Made by a program: the position numbers and the translations under genes
Shown: positions 1 to 9,026 of the stretch, piece by piece
How positions within the stretch are numbered: the first letter of the stretch is position 1
Layout of the letters: every line of letters begins with the position of its first letter
The notes under the pieces: generated by a model
The model's input: only the letters and a program-made list of their open reading frames with translations
Database searches by the model: none
What the model was told of the DNA's origin: nothing
Source: Advenella alkanexedens
GTDB taxonomy: Bacteria > Pseudomonadota > Gammaproteobacteria > Burkholderiales > Burkholderiaceae_B
Direction: 5' to 3'
Assembly (NCBI RefSeq): GCF_019132845.1
Contig: NZ_JAHSPR010000009.1
Span: 1 to 64,000, forward strand
Length of the DNA: 64,000 nucleotides

Positions 1-75
1 CCCGAACAGGACAGTGAAACGCCTTCGCGCCGATGATAGTGGATGGACATCCGTGAAAGTAGGTCATCGTCAGGC
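1..75 (+). rRNA. rrf: 5S ribosomal RNA, 3' part
   Basis: The first 75 bases match the 3' two thirds of a betaproteobacterial 5S rRNA: the CCCGAAC...GTGAAAC loop region, CGCCGATGATAGT, and the closing GAAAGTAGGTCATCGTCAGGC arm. The 5' part lies outside the window. A strong terminator follows directly, so this is the end of an rRNA operon read on the plus strand. Confidence 0.93.
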
Positions 76-86
76 TCTTTATTACG

Positions 87-121
87 AAAAACCCCTTCAG
101 CACTACTGAAGGGGTTTTTTT
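87..121 (+). terminator. rRNA operon terminator
   Basis: A 13-bp inverted repeat (AAAACCCCTTCAG / CTGAAGGGGTTTT) with a 5-base loop runs into a T tract, eleven bases after the 5S end. It is a typical Rho-independent terminator. The A run on the left arm could let it work from the other strand too. Confidence 0.92.
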
Positions 122-232
122 ATTGCCCGCTCGATTCGTGGGCCGCTTTGCTGCCATGGAGCGCGTCAAAGGATAGGCTCATGCGTTACCACGGAGCATG
201 GGAACGAGGAGGAAGGCGCTAATGGCAGGCAT

Positions 233-256
233 AAAAAAACGGGCCTGTGCCCGTTT
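233..256 (-). terminator. Terminator of the SWIB-domain gene
   Basis: An 8-bp inverted repeat (AAACGGGC / GCCCGTTT) with a 4-base loop. Read on the minus strand it is followed by a run of T. It lies about 26 bases past the stop codon of the minus-strand SWIB gene and most likely ends that transcript. Confidence 0.85.
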
Positions 257-282
257 CTTATGCTTGTGTGCCTGGTACCTTC

Positions 283-561
283 TTACTTAAGGTGAGTGCT
301 AACCAGTTTGGTCATTTCAAACATGCTGACCTGCTCTTTACCAAAGATTGGGCGCAGTTTATCGTCGGCATTGATATTGCGACGGTTTTGCGGGTCTTGT
401 AAATCGTGTTTTTTAATATATTCCCAGATTTTTTTGGTAACTTCTGTACGAGGCAGTGGTGTGCTCCCTACAACGGCGGCCAATTCGGTGCTTGGAGTAA
501 GGGGTTTCATAAACGCTGCGTTTGGTTTGCGTGCAGGTTTTTCCGATTTAGTTGTGGCCAT
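283..561 (-). CDS. SWIB/MDM2 domain protein
   Basis: A 92-residue basic protein. Residues 1-20 are a Lys/Ala/Pro-rich tail; residues from about 20 to 92 form a SWIB/MDM2 fold, recognised from the MKPLTPSTELAAVVG opening, LPRTEVTKKIWEYIKKHDLQ and the end KEQVSMFEMTKLVSTHLK. SWIB domains are best known from eukaryotic chromatin remodellers, but stand-alone forms occur in Chlamydia and Burkholderiales, where the function is unsettled; a DNA or nucleoid role is inference. The start is the ATG at 561, with AAGGAG nine bases upstream; an in-frame upstream extension lacks such a site. It has its own terminator and is divergent from pyrC. Confidence 0.88.
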   Translation of the reverse strand: MATTKSEKPARKPNAAFMKPLTPSTELAAVVGSTPLPRTEVTKKIWEYIKKHDLQDPQNRRNINADDKLRPIFGKEQVSMFEMTKLVSTHLK

Positions 562-866
562 TTTGGGGCTCTCCTTAAAGGCAGGGTTATATAGCATGTA
601 TGTGTTAGAGAATAACGTGTAATAGGAAGCTTGCCTAGCATTTTTTAAGTATATTTTGCTTCAAATGGTTTTTGAGACCTTTGCCTGGGTAAATTAGCGA
701 TAATTAACCATTATTGTATATATTCATGCCCCTTGAAAATTCGATTTAATACCCGCTTTCCACCAGTAAAATTTGGCAGCAGGACATTAATATTGGGTAA
801 AGAAGACATATTTTAGTTATAGTGCATGATTATTCCATCGACACTCTGCTTTTAATATTCAATCTC
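562..866. other. Intergenic region between divergent SWIB gene and pyrC
   Basis: About 305 bases, AT-rich, between the divergent starts of the SWIB gene and pyrC. It must hold both promoters. The only fair -10 candidate for pyrC is TATAGT at 818-823, which would put the transcript start after the GTG at 822 and so favours the later pyrC start. I see no RNA gene or strong repeat. Confidence 0.5.
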
Positions 867-1925
867 ATGCAAATCACCGATCATTCAATTACCTTAAAAC
901 GCCCCGACGACTGGCACCTGCACTTGCGTGACGGGCTGGCGCTTGAGTCTGTCATTGCCGATAGTGCCCGGCAATTTGCCCGTGCGATTGTCATGCCGAA
1001 TTTACGCCCTCCCGTGACGACTGTGGCGCTGGCGACGGCCTATAAAACAAGAATTGAAAATGCATTGGAAAAAACGGGCTACGAAGGCAAATTCGAGCCG
1101 CTGATGACCTTATATTTAACCGATAATACCTCGGCAGAGGAAATTCAAAAGGCAGCCGAATCGGGCTTTATTCATGCCGTGAAATTATATCCTGCCGGTG
1201 CCACAACCAACTCGGATGCAGGCGTGACCGATTTATTGGGTAAATGTCGTCCGGCACTTGAGGCGTTGCAAAAACATGGCATGCCTTTGCTGGTTCATGG
1301 TGAGGTCACCGATCCAAACATAGACCTGTTTGATCGCGAAGCGGTTTTTATTGATCAAGTCATGATTCCCTTGCGTCGTGATTTTCCTGAGCTGAAAGTG
1401 GTGTTTGAGCACATCACCACACAGGAAGGTGCACACTATGTACGTGATGCACAAGGTCCTGTGGCGGCAACCATTACCGCCCACCATCTGCTTTATAACC
1501 GGAATGCCATTTTTACCGGTGGTATTCGTCCACATTACTACTGTCTTCCCGTATTAAAGCGTGAAAAGCATCGCTTGGCCTTGCTTGAGGCAGCCACCAG
1601 TGACAGTACACGCTTTTTCCTGGGCACAGACAGTGCTCCGCATGCCAAAGGTCTTAAAGAGCATGCCTGTGGCTGTGCCGGCTGTTACACTGCCATACAT
1701 GCCATGGAGCTTTATGCCACTGCCTTTGAACTGGCTGGCAAGCTGGATAAACTTGAGGCTTTTGCAAGTCTGAATGGACCGGATTTTTATGGTTTGCCAC
1801 GCAATCAGGACTTCATTACCCTGGAGCGTATCGAATATAATATTCCGGCAGAGTTGCCTTATGCTGACAATACCACCCTGGTTCCCTTGGCGGCTGGTGA
1901 AAACCTGAACTGGAAAATGAAATAA
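867..1925 (+). CDS. pyrC: Dihydroorotase, class II
   Basis: Converts N-carbamoyl-L-aspartate to dihydroorotate in pyrimidine synthesis, in the cytoplasm. The 352-residue protein aligns along its full length with E. coli PyrC (348). The zinc motif [12 protein letters not shown] is near the N-terminus, the carboxylated lysine sits in [13 protein letters not shown], further zinc histidines in LLVHGEVTD and VFEHITT, and the catalytic Asp in [10 protein letters not shown]. The ATG at 867 fits the family length; a GTG at 822 in frame would add 15 unrelated residues. Neither has a clear ribosome binding site. It is a single gene, not next to other pyr genes. Confidence 0.95.
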   Translation: MQITDHSITLKRPDDWHLHLRDGLALESVIADSARQFARAIVMPNLRPPVTTVALATAYKTRIENALEKTGYEGKFEPLMTLYLTDNTSAEEIQKAAESGFIHAVKLYPAGATTNSDAGVTDLLGKCRPALEALQKHGMPLLVHGEVTDPNIDLFDREAVFIDQVMIPLRRDFPELKVVFEHITTQEGAHYVRDAQGPVAATITAHHLLYNRNAIFTGGIRPHYYCLPVLKREKHRLALLEAATSDSTRFFLGTDSAPHAKGLKEHACGCAGCYTAIHAMELYATAFELAGKLDKLEAFASLNGPDFYGLPRNQDFITLERIEYNIPAELPYADNTTLVPLAAGENLNWKMK

Positions 1926-2054
1926 TTCAGTGATACATACATATACGGCAATCCTGGCGTTTTCATTCCGTTTGGGATTGACATTGAAAGGTTCTTGAAT
2001 GAATGCCTGCTTCGGGTGGGGTAAACACTCAACCCGACCAGGCCATAAGCATTA

Positions 2055-2756
2055 ATGGACATCGCTTTGGCTAAACATAAAATTCAAATTACCGAAGAAC
2101 GTTATAAACAGGTTGATGACTACTTCAATCAGTTGTTTCTGAAAGAAGATGTGATTCCTGAAAAAGTGCTTGAGCATTGCAAGAAAAACAATATTCCCGC
2201 AATTAATGTGGCACCCAATCAAGGCAAGCTGCTTCATATGCTGATCAGGATGAATGCGGCCCGGCACGTCCTGGAAATTGGTACCCTGGGTGGATACAGT
2301 ACCGTTTGGATGGGGTTGGCCTTGCCCGATGATGGTCGCCTGGTTACGTTGGATTTTGATGAGAGTTATATCAGAATTGCCCGTGAAAGCCTGAATATGG
2401 CCGGTTTGCAGGACAAGGTTGAAATCAGACAAGGTGTCGCGGCTGAAACGCTTGAGCAAATGGTGCAAGCAAAGCAAGCCCCGTTTGATTTTATTTTTAT
2501 CGATGCTGACAAGGAAAATAATCCGGTCTATCTGGATTATGCCCTGAAGCTGTCACGACCGGGCACAGTCATTGTGGCTGATAATGTGGTTCGACAGGCC
2601 AAAATACTGGATGATAGTGGCAAGGCGGATAATATCCGGGGGCTGCGCCGGTTTTTTGATGATATGGTGGACAACCCTCGTCTAACCGTGACCGCTTTTC
2701 AGACCCTGGGGTCTAAAGGCTGGGATGGCCTGGCGATTGCTATTGTCAAGCAATAA
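2055..2756 (+). CDS. Class I SAM-dependent O-methyltransferase
   Basis: A 233-residue protein of the catechol O-methyltransferase-like family (Methyltransf_3). SAM-binding motif I is VLEIGTLGGYSTVWM at about residues 74-88, an acidic residue follows in VTLDFDESYIRIA, and FDFIFIDADKENNPVYLDYAL carries the metal-binding Asp typical of caffeoyl-CoA-type enzymes. Such enzymes methylate catechol hydroxyls with Mg2+; the substrate here cannot be told. The ATG at 2055 has no strong ribosome binding site. It stands between pyrC and the convergent uup, 23 bases from the uup stop codon. Confidence 0.85.
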   Translation: MDIALAKHKIQITEERYKQVDDYFNQLFLKEDVIPEKVLEHCKKNNIPAINVAPNQGKLLHMLIRMNAARHVLEIGTLGGYSTVWMGLALPDDGRLVTLDFDESYIRIARESLNMAGLQDKVEIRQGVAAETLEQMVQAKQAPFDFIFIDADKENNPVYLDYALKLSRPGTVIVADNVVRQAKILDDSGKADNIRGLRRFFDDMVDNPRLTVTAFQTLGSKGWDGLAIAIVKQ

Positions 2757-2779
2757 CACCGTCAGGCCAGGCCAATAGC

Positions 2780-4612
2780 CTAACTGGTTTCTTTCTTGGC
2801 TTCGAGCTGTTCCCAGCGGTCAAAAAGCTTAAGCAGCTCTTCTTCCAGCTCTTGCAGACGAAGGTTAATGCCGTTAGCCGTGTCCGAGCCGTCTTTGTAG
2901 AGTTCCGGGTCGGAAAGTTTGGCGGTCAGCTCTGCCTGTTCCGCTTCCAGTTTGGAAATTTCCTCGGGCAGGGATTCCAGCTCCTTGAGCTCCCAGCTGC
3001 TAATGCGGGAACGGTTTGGGCGTGATTTTGGCTGGGCAGGCGTGTTAACGGCTGGTGTTGTTTCAGCTTTTTTATCGGTGCCGCCTGGCTTGCCTGCCAG
3101 TTTGTCCGCCACGTCTGCGGGCCGCTGTTCAAGCCAGTCATCATAACCCCCCACGTAATCCCGCCACTGCCCATCTCCTTCATAGGCAATGGTTTGTGTG
3201 ATCACATTATTCAGGAAAGTTCGGTCGTGGCTGACCAGTAGAACCGTGCCATTAAAGTCCTGAAGTAATTCCTCAAGCAGTTCCAGGGTTTCAATATCCA
3301 GGTCGTTGGTTGGCTCGTCCATGACCAGAACGTTGGCAGGCCGGGCAAACAGCCGAGCCAGTAGCAGCCGTGCCCTTTCACCACCCGACAGGCTGGAAAC
3401 AGGGGATTGCGCACGGGCCGGTGAGAACAGGAAATCACCCAGATAACTCATGACGTGTTTGCGCTGTTGACCGATTTCAATCCACTCACTGCCTGGATTG
3501 ATCACTTCGGTAAGAACGGCATTTTCATCCAGTTGTTCACGCATTTGGTCAAAATAGGCAATCGACAGGTTGGTGCCCAGCTTGACTTTTCCCTCAGTGG
3601 GGGACAGTTTGCCCAGAATGATTTTGAGCAGTGTGGTTTTACCGGCACCGTTGGGGCCAATTAAGCCAATCCGGTCACCACGCATGATGGTGGTGGAGTA
3701 GTTTTTGATAACGGTTTTGTCACCGAAGGTGTGGCTGACGTTTTCCAGTTCAGCCACTAGTTTACCGGATTTTTCACCCATGGAAACAGCCAGGTTGACG
3801 TTTCCAACACGTTCACGACGTTCACTGCGTTCGCGGCGTAATGCTTCAAGGCGTCTGACCCGGCCTTCGTTGCGAGTGCGTCGGGCTTCAACCCCTTTGC
3901 GAATCCAGACTTCTTCCTGGGCCAGGAATTTGTCAAAACGTTCGTTTTGCAGTTTTTCGGCTTCAAGCCACTCCGCTTTGCGTGCCTGCCATTGGCTGAA
4001 ATTGCCAGGGAAACTGTGTAGCTGGCCGCGATCCAGTTCTATGATGCGGGTGGTGACGGCATCAAGGAAGCGTCGGTCGTGGGTAATGATCACGCAGGCG
4101 GAACGACTGCTTTGTATCATTTGTTCCAGCCATAGTATGCCCTCAAAGTCCAGATGGTTGGTGGGTTCGTCAAGAAGCAGTAAATCGGGGGCCTCGATAA
4201 AAGCGCGGGCCAGGGCTATGCGTTTGCGGGTGCCACCCGACAATCCCTTGACCAGCGTGTCAGGATTCAGGCCCAGTTTTTCGATGATTGCACTGGCACG
4301 GGCCGGTCGGGCCCAGTCTTCGGAGTCAAGGATATTGCCACAGATATTTTCATAAACGGTTTGATAATCGTTAAGGACGGGTTCCTGCTCAACGGTAATG
4401 ACGCGCAATGAACCCATCTTTGAGATTTCACCGTCATCGGCTTCGGTACGGCCGTCAAGAATGCGCAGTAATGAGGATTTGCCAGCGCCATTGCGGCCGA
4501 TCAGACCGATTCTTTCGGATTCCTGGATGGTAAGGTTGGCGTTATCGAGCAGAGCGTGGTGGCCATATGCCAGATGAGCATTGATTAATGTGATAAGAGT
4601 TTGTGCTGCCAT
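2780..4612 (-). CDS. uup: ABC-F family ATPase Uup
   Basis: A 610-residue soluble protein with two ABC ATPase domains and no membrane segments. Domain 1 has Walker A GRNGAGKSS, signature LSGGTRKRIALARAF and Walker B LLLDEPTNHLD. Domain 2 has GPNGAGKTT, LSGGERARLLLARLF and LVMDEPTNDLD. The linker has the family stretch EEVWIRKGVEARRTRNEGR. From about residue 510 a Pro/Lys-rich linker leads to a charged coiled coil, the DNA-binding C-terminal domain that marks Uup among ABC-F proteins. E. coli Uup affects transposon excision and ribosome function. The length and tail agree with E. coli Uup (635). It is transcribed alone, away from rnpB. Confidence 0.93.
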   Translation of the reverse strand: MAAQTLITLINAHLAYGHHALLDNANLTIQESERIGLIGRNGAGKSSLLRILDGRTEADDGEISKMGSLRVITVEQEPVLNDYQTVYENICGNILDSEDWARPARASAIIEKLGLNPDTLVKGLSGGTRKRIALARAFIEAPDLLLLDEPTNHLDFEGILWLEQMIQSSRSACVIITHDRRFLDAVTTRIIELDRGQLHSFPGNFSQWQARKAEWLEAEKLQNERFDKFLAQEEVWIRKGVEARRTRNEGRVRRLEALRRERSERRERVGNVNLAVSMGEKSGKLVAELENVSHTFGDKTVIKNYSTTIMRGDRIGLIGPNGAGKTTLLKIILGKLSPTEGKVKLGTNLSIAYFDQMREQLDENAVLTEVINPGSEWIEIGQQRKHVMSYLGDFLFSPARAQSPVSSLSGGERARLLLARLFARPANVLVMDEPTNDLDIETLELLEELLQDFNGTVLLVSHDRTFLNNVITQTIAYEGDGQWRDYVGGYDDWLEQRPADVADKLAGKPGGTDKKAETTPAVNTPAQPKSRPNRSRISSWELKELESLPEEISKLEAEQAELTAKLSDPELYKDGSDTANGINLRLQELEEELLKLFDRWEQLEAKKETS

Positions 4613-4713
4613 AAAGTAGATCTAAAATATTGGGTAAACGGTTTTTTATTCTTTTGGGATAAAAGGACTTTAACACCTTTGGCGGGAATAAGTCGGTTAA
4701 AATGCATTTCTGG

Positions 4714-5095
4714 CAAAGTGGGCTGGGCAATCGCGGGGGTTTTATCCTCGAGGAACGTCCGGACTCCATAGGGCAGGATAGCGGCTAACAGCCGTCCGGT
4801 TGCGCAAGTAACCGAGGAATAGGGCCACAGAGACGAGACTGCAGCGTGGGCACGCAAGTGCACTGATACGGCGACTTCCGTATGGCATTGCCGCAAGGCA
4901 ATAACGCCGCAGGGTGAAACGCGGTAACCTCTATCCGGAGCAACATCAAATAGGCATGTGTCTGGTTCTGCCAGGAAGGGCGGCTCGTCCAAACATGCGG
5001 GTAGATGGCTAGAACGCATCAGCAATGATGCGTCCAGAGGAATGATTGCCAACCAGTTTACTGGTTTACAGAATCCGGCTTATAGGCTCACTTTG
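4714..5095 (+). ncRNA. rnpB: RNase P RNA, bacterial class A
   Basis: The catalytic RNA of RNase P, which trims 5' leaders from tRNA precursors. Diagnostic conserved blocks are GAGGAACGTCCGGACTCCA near 4750, GGGCCACAGAGACGAGA near 4820, CAGGGTGAAACGCGGTAACC near 4911 and ACAGAATCCGGCTTAT near 5070. The 5' CAAAGTGGGCT pairs with the 3' AGGCTCACTTTG to form helix P1, which fixes both ends within a few bases. A TAAAAT at 4698 is a likely -10 element. A short T-rich stretch follows the 3' end. Confidence 0.95.
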
Positions 5096-5336
5096 TCAGT
5101 TCTTTTCTTATAGGTTGTAAACCCTCGCCATGACCGGGTGAAGGGCTGGTGGTTCATGGTAATTTCTCAAGAACTGTTAAGAAATGATAAAAATTAATAT
5201 ACAGTTTTTACGATATCTCTTGCCTTACTTTCACTTTCTATTTTAAGAGCTTGATTTCTAAAGGTCTTTCTATTTTCCATTTTCGTCAGGTAACGCTAAG
5301 TCGTTGTAGTTATTGGAAAAAGTCAATAAATAAAGC
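5096..5336. other. Intergenic region between rnpB and the mraZ promoter
   Basis: AT-rich non-coding sequence. There is an imperfect inverted repeat (CCATGACC near 5130 with GGTTCATGG near 5150) that may help end rnpB transcription. I see no gene. The mraZ promoter and operator lie just after it. Confidence 0.5.
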
Positions 5337-5399
5337 TTGACCAAATATCAGCCTTGTCTTAAAGTGGGGAAAAGTAGGGAAATGTGGAAAAAAGTGGGG
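5337..5399 (+). promoter_or_regulatory. mraZ promoter and MraZ operator (four direct repeats)
   Basis: Four boxes spaced exactly 10 bases apart: TGGGG at 5365, TAGGG at 5375, TGGAA at 5385 and TGGGG at 5395, separated by A-rich pentamers. MraZ is known to bind TGGGN direct repeats with 5-base spacers just upstream of its own gene. A candidate promoter, TTGACC at 5337-5342 and TAAAGT at 5360-5365 with 17 bases between, overlaps the first box, so binding would block it. The operator is clear from the sequence; the promoter is weaker. Confidence 0.8.
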
Positions 5400-5404
5400 A
5401 AAAA

Positions 5405-5836
5405 TTGGTTTTCCAGGGAAATAGTGCACTCACCTTAGATGCCAAGGGAAGGATGACCATTCCTGCCCGGTATCGTGATGCCCTAATGGAATCCGCCCAA
5501 GGTGCCCTGACCATTACCCGCAATTTTGATGGTGGCTTGCTGGTTTACCCCCGCCCCGTGTGGGAAGAAAAGCGTGAAGTCATCATGCAATTGCCAATGT
5601 CCGCCCGTCATGTCCAGCGTCTGTTATTGGGTAACGCCCAGGATGTGGAAATAGACGGAGCAGGGCGAGTACTCATTGCTCCCGAATTGCGCTCTGCTGC
5701 AGAAATGATTAAAGAAGTTGTTTTAGTTGGCATGGGCAGGCATTTTGATCTTTGGGATGCCCAGATGTTTGCGAACATGCAGGCGGCTGATTTGGCCAAA
5801 GGTTTACCAGATAGTTTGGATGATTTTTCATTGTGA
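5405..5836 (+). CDS. mraZ: Transcriptional regulator MraZ
   Basis: A 143-residue AbrB-fold DNA-binding protein that controls the dcw cluster, including itself. Two MraZ repeats are visible: [20 protein letters not shown] near the N-terminus and [17 protein letters not shown] near residue 78. MraZ proteins normally begin M(V)FQG; here the matching point is a TTG at 5405 (M-V-F-Q-G-N-S). The GTG at 5384 in frame would add seven residues encoded by the operator repeats, so TTG is preferred, with GGGGA of the last repeat doubling as a close ribosome binding site. The stop overlaps the rsmH start (GTGA). Confidence 0.88.
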   Translation: MVFQGNSALTLDAKGRMTIPARYRDALMESAQGALTITRNFDGGLLVYPRPVWEEKREVIMQLPMSARHVQRLLLGNAQDVEIDGAGRVLIAPELRSAAEMIKEVVLVGMGRHFDLWDAQMFANMQAADLAKGLPDSLDDFSL

Positions 5837-6906
5837 TTTCAGAAAGTTTCGTACATAAGACCGTGTTGCTCGGAGCAACTGTCAATGCGCTGGTTCACGA
5901 TGAATTCAATGTAAAGGCCAAATGGATTCACGATTTATTGCCTCCTGGCAATAAAGATGGTGTTTTCGTGGATGGCACGTTTGGCAGGGGGGGGCACAGT
6001 CGTTATCTGCTGTCCCAGCTTTCAGCCAATGCAAAACTGTTTGTTTTTGACAAAGATCCCCTGGCCATGGTCTCGGCACGTCAATTGCAACAGGAAGATT
6101 CCCGGGTGAACATTATTCATGGCGGCTTTTCTTCAATGGAAGAAGAGTTGCATCAGCGTGGCATTGACCAGGTTCAGGGTGTTTTATTGGATTTGGGGGT
6201 TTCTTCCCCACAGATAGATGATGCATCCAGAGGTTTTTCTTTCATGCGGGAAGGGCCGCTGGATATGCGAATGGATACCAGTCGTGGCGTAACTGCGGCT
6301 GAATGGCTGGCACAGGCCAGTATTGAAGAAATGAAGGAGGTTATAAAACACTATGGCGAAGAACGGTTTGCTTTCCAGATTGCAAAGGCGATTGATCATC
6401 GCCGCCAATCCAGCCCTTTGTGCACCACGCTCGAACTTGCCGAGCTCGTCTCAACCGTCGTCCGGACGCGGGAAAAAGGTCAACATCCGGCCACACGTAC
6501 CTTTCAGGCTATACGGATTCACATCAATCAAGAGCTCGAGGAGCTGGCGAACACCCTCGCGTCAATTTTAAGATTGTTGGCACCAGGTGGAAGGATGTCG
6601 GTGATCAGTTTTCACTCGCTTGAAGATCGCATGGTTAAACAGTGTATCGCGGCAGCGGCCAAGCCTGGTGCCGATTTTGCACGTTTACCTTTACGAGAAA
6701 GTGAAATGCCACAACCGGTGCTTAAAAGTCTGGGTAAGGTATTGGCGGCTTCGGAAGAGGTGGTGGCCAATCCCCGTTCTCGCTCTGCAGTGTTGCGGGT
6801 CGCGCAAAGAACAGAAACGGCATTGACGGATGCTGATGCCTTTGTCAGCAGGCCGCTCACACCGGGTAACCAGTCTGGCAAACGGAGGGGTTCATGGCGC
6901 GGTTAG
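5833..6906 (+). CDS. rsmH: 16S rRNA m4C1402 methyltransferase RsmH (MraW)
   Basis: Methylates N4 of C1402 in 16S rRNA using SAM. The 357-residue protein has the family opening HKTVLL, SAM motif [17 protein letters not shown] at about residues 45-61, [31 protein letters not shown], the [16 protein letters not shown] block and the late [11 protein letters not shown]. The GTG start overlaps the mraZ stop by four bases, implying translational coupling. Compared with E. coli it has about 20 extra residues between the N-terminal strand and the SAM motif. The 3' end overlaps ftsL by 13 bases. Confidence 0.96.
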   Translation: MISESFVHKTVLLGATVNALVHDEFNVKAKWIHDLLPPGNKDGVFVDGTFGRGGHSRYLLSQLSANAKLFVFDKDPLAMVSARQLQQEDSRVNIIHGGFSSMEEELHQRGIDQVQGVLLDLGVSSPQIDDASRGFSFMREGPLDMRMDTSRGVTAAEWLAQASIEEMKEVIKHYGEERFAFQIAKAIDHRRQSSPLCTTLELAELVSTVVRTREKGQHPATRTFQAIRIHINQELEELANTLASILRLLAPGGRMSVISFHSLEDRMVKQCIAAAAKPGADFARLPLRESEMPQPVLKSLGKVLAASEEVVANPRSRSAVLRVAQRTETALTDADAFVSRPLTPGNQSGKRRGSWRG

Positions 6907-7208
6907 GTTTATTGCTGCTGGTGTGTTGGTTTGTTTACAGTGCTGCTTCTCTGGTGTCGGTTCGATATCAGCAACGTCTGCTGTATGTCGATCTGGGGCG
7001 AGCGCAGGCGGTGGAAAATGAACTGGGTATAGATTGGCGTTACTTGCAGCTTGAGCGGGCAAAATTAACGACTAATGCACGGATTCAACAGGTAACAACC
7101 CAAAAATTGAACATGCAAATACCGCATATCGGTCAAATTATTTATATCAAAGATTCTGAGCTGGCGAATAGTCCGGCCTCACCTGCGACGCAACAGAGTA
7201 ACCAATAA
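6894..7208 (+). CDS. ftsL: Cell division protein FtsL
   Basis: A 104-residue bitopic inner-membrane protein of the FtsQLB divisome subcomplex. A hydrophobic segment at residues 4-24 is followed by a short periplasmic leucine-rich coiled-coil region (residues about 28-65), as in the family. The call rests on size, topology and position between rsmH and ftsI, since FtsL is poorly conserved in sequence. The ATG at 6894 has GGAGGG upstream inside the rsmH reading frame. Confidence 0.92.
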   Translation: MARLGLLLLVCWFVYSAASLVSVRYQQRLLYVDLGRAQAVENELGIDWRYLQLERAKLTTNARIQQVTTQKLNMQIPHIGQIIYIKDSELANSPASPATQQSNQ

Positions 7209-7220
7209 AAGGGAAGCCAA

Positions 7221-9026
7221 ATGCTTAAATTCGGCAAAAACAAAATCCCTGAGTTGTTCAAACGATCCAGAGAAAACGCCTATTCCCGCCATTACAGCAG
7301 TCCGGTTTTGCATGTGCAAATCCCCAGGTGGCGCGCGCGCGTTCTTTTTTTCCTGATTTCCCTGGGTTTTTTGGCAGTAATTGGCAAGGCGCTGTATATC
7401 CAGATCATGAGTACCGAGTTCTTGCAGGCGGAAGGCGAAAAACGATTTGAGCGTACGCTGCAGCTGCCGGCCACCCGTGGACTGATTACCGACCGTAATG
7501 GTGAGTTTCTGGCAACCAGCACACCCGCGGTAGCCGTCTGGAGTATCCCCGAGGAAACCAGCAAGGCAAGCCCCCAGCAGCTGGGCGCTTTGGCCAAACT
7601 GTTGGATATGTCTTTGAAAGACCTGCAGGAAAGACTGAAGAACCTGGACAAAACATTTGTCTATCTGAAACGGCAGATTCCGACGGATATCGGCAAGCAG
7701 ATTAAAGAGCTGGGCATTCCCGGGATTCATTCTTTACCCGAGTCCAAACGGTCTTATCCGCAGGGTGCGTTGACCGCTCATGTGGTTGGATTTACCAATA
7801 TCGAAGACCGGGGAATTGAAGGCATTGAGCTGCAAATGAACGAATCATTGCGGGGCAAGCCGGGGTTGCGTCGGGTCTTGCGCGACCGTATCGGACGTAT
7901 TATCGAAGATGTCCAGGAAGTGGAGCCGGCCACCGATGGTGCGGATGTCACGCTGACCATAGACGGGCATATTCAACTTCTGACCATGCAAGCCCTGGAA
8001 AAAGCCATGAAAAAGCATGAGGCCGAATCGGCCGGAGCCGTGGTCATTGACACGAATAATGGTGAAATATTGGCCATGGTCAGTGTGCCGTCTTACGATC
8101 CCAATATGCAGTCCGAGCGTAAAGGTTCCGCACTCAGGAATCGGGTCATTACAGATACCTTTGAGCCGGGCTCCATTATCAAGCCATTGGTATCCGCTCT
8201 GGCGCTGGATGCCGGTGTCATTACCAAAAACACCTTGTTCAATACAGGAACCGGCTCTTACCGCTACCAGGGGGCCACCATTACCGATGTCAGTTCCCGT
8301 AATGGCACGCTGAATGTGTCAGGTATTTTACGTCGCTCAAGTAATATTGGCATGACCATGATTTCCGAGCGTTTGCGTTCGGAACAAATGTGGACCGTAT
8401 TCAATGCCCTGGGTTTCGGACAGGTTCCCAACATCGCTTTTCCCGGTGCGGCTTCGGGACGTGTCCGGCCATGGGAGCGTTGGAAGCTGATTGAAAAGGC
8501 CACCATGTCCTATGGATATGGTTTGTCGGTATCCCTGTTGCAGATTGCCAAGGCATTTACAACACTGGCCCGTGACGGAGACATGATCTCCCTGTCATTG
8601 ATTAAAAATGACAAGAAACCCACCAGTATTCAGATTTATAAACCGCAAACGGCTCGTGATGTCAGGGCCATGCTCGAAGAGTCGGTGGGTATGGAAGGTA
8701 ATAAAATCCAGGCAATGGTTAACGGCTATCGTATTGGCGGAAAAAGTGGAACCGCAAGGCAGATTGTCAACGGGCGTTATAGCCGCTCTGATTATCGGGG
8801 CTCATTTGTTGCTGTTGCGCCTATTTCAAAACCCAGGATTGTGGTGGCCGTAACCGTTAACAGGCCGAAAAAAGCCGGTTATTACGGTACCCTCAATGCG
8901 GGGCCGGTTGCGGCGGAAATCATTGAAGGAACCTTGAAGTATCTCACGGTTCCGCCAGATTTGCCGGTAGAGCCCTCATTGGAAGCAAAAAGTCAGAACA
9001 CGACAGGCAGGAGAAATCGCGGATGA
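7221..9026 (+). CDS. ftsI: Peptidoglycan transpeptidase FtsI (PBP3)
   Basis: The septal class B penicillin-binding protein, which crosslinks new peptidoglycan together with FtsW. The 601-residue protein has a cytoplasmic N-terminus, a membrane anchor at about residues 38-57, a dimerisation/pedestal domain from about 75 (RGLITDRNGEFLA), and a transpeptidase domain. The nucleophile is S318 in the SIIK box (S318 to K321), followed by the SSN motif in RRSSNIGMT and the KSGTA motif in GGKSGTARQI. The start has AAAGGGAAG upstream, 12 bases after ftsL. The stop overlaps murE (ATGA). Confidence 0.97.
   Translation: MLKFGKNKIPELFKRSRENAYSRHYSSPVLHVQIPRWRARVLFFLISLGFLAVIGKALYIQIMSTEFLQAEGEKRFERTLQLPATRGLITDRNGEFLATSTPAVAVWSIPEETSKASPQQLGALAKLLDMSLKDLQERLKNLDKTFVYLKRQIPTDIGKQIKELGIPGIHSLPESKRSYPQGALTAHVVGFTNIEDRGIEGIELQMNESLRGKPGLRRVLRDRIGRIIEDVQEVEPATDGADVTLTIDGHIQLLTMQALEKAMKKHEAESAGAVVIDTNNGEILAMVSVPSYDPNMQSERKGSALRNRVITDTFEPGSIIKPLVSALALDAGVITKNTLFNTGTGSYRYQGATITDVSSRNGTLNVSGILRRSSNIGMTMISERLRSEQMWTVFNALGFGQVPNIAFPGAASGRVRPWERWKLIEKATMSYGYGLSVSLLQIAKAFTTLARDGDMISLSLIKNDKKPTSIQIYKPQTARDVRAMLEESVGMEGNKIQAMVNGYRIGGKSGTARQIVNGRYSRSDYRGSFVAVAPISKPRIVVAVTVNRPKKAGYYGTLNAGPVAAEIIEGTLKYLTVPPDLPVEPSLEAKSQNTTGRRNRG

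Noticed and set aside
3705..4355. 216-codon open frame opposite uup
   Set aside because: A shadow of the uup coding frame; the product is Ser/Arg-rich and resembles no family.
4585..5052. Minus-strand 155-codon open frame across the RNase P RNA gene
   Set aside because: It is antisense to a clear rnpB with conserved helices, and the translated sequence has no recognisable domain.
5384..5404. GTG at 5384 as the mraZ start
   Set aside because: It would translate the MraZ operator repeats; family alignment starts at the TTG at 5405.
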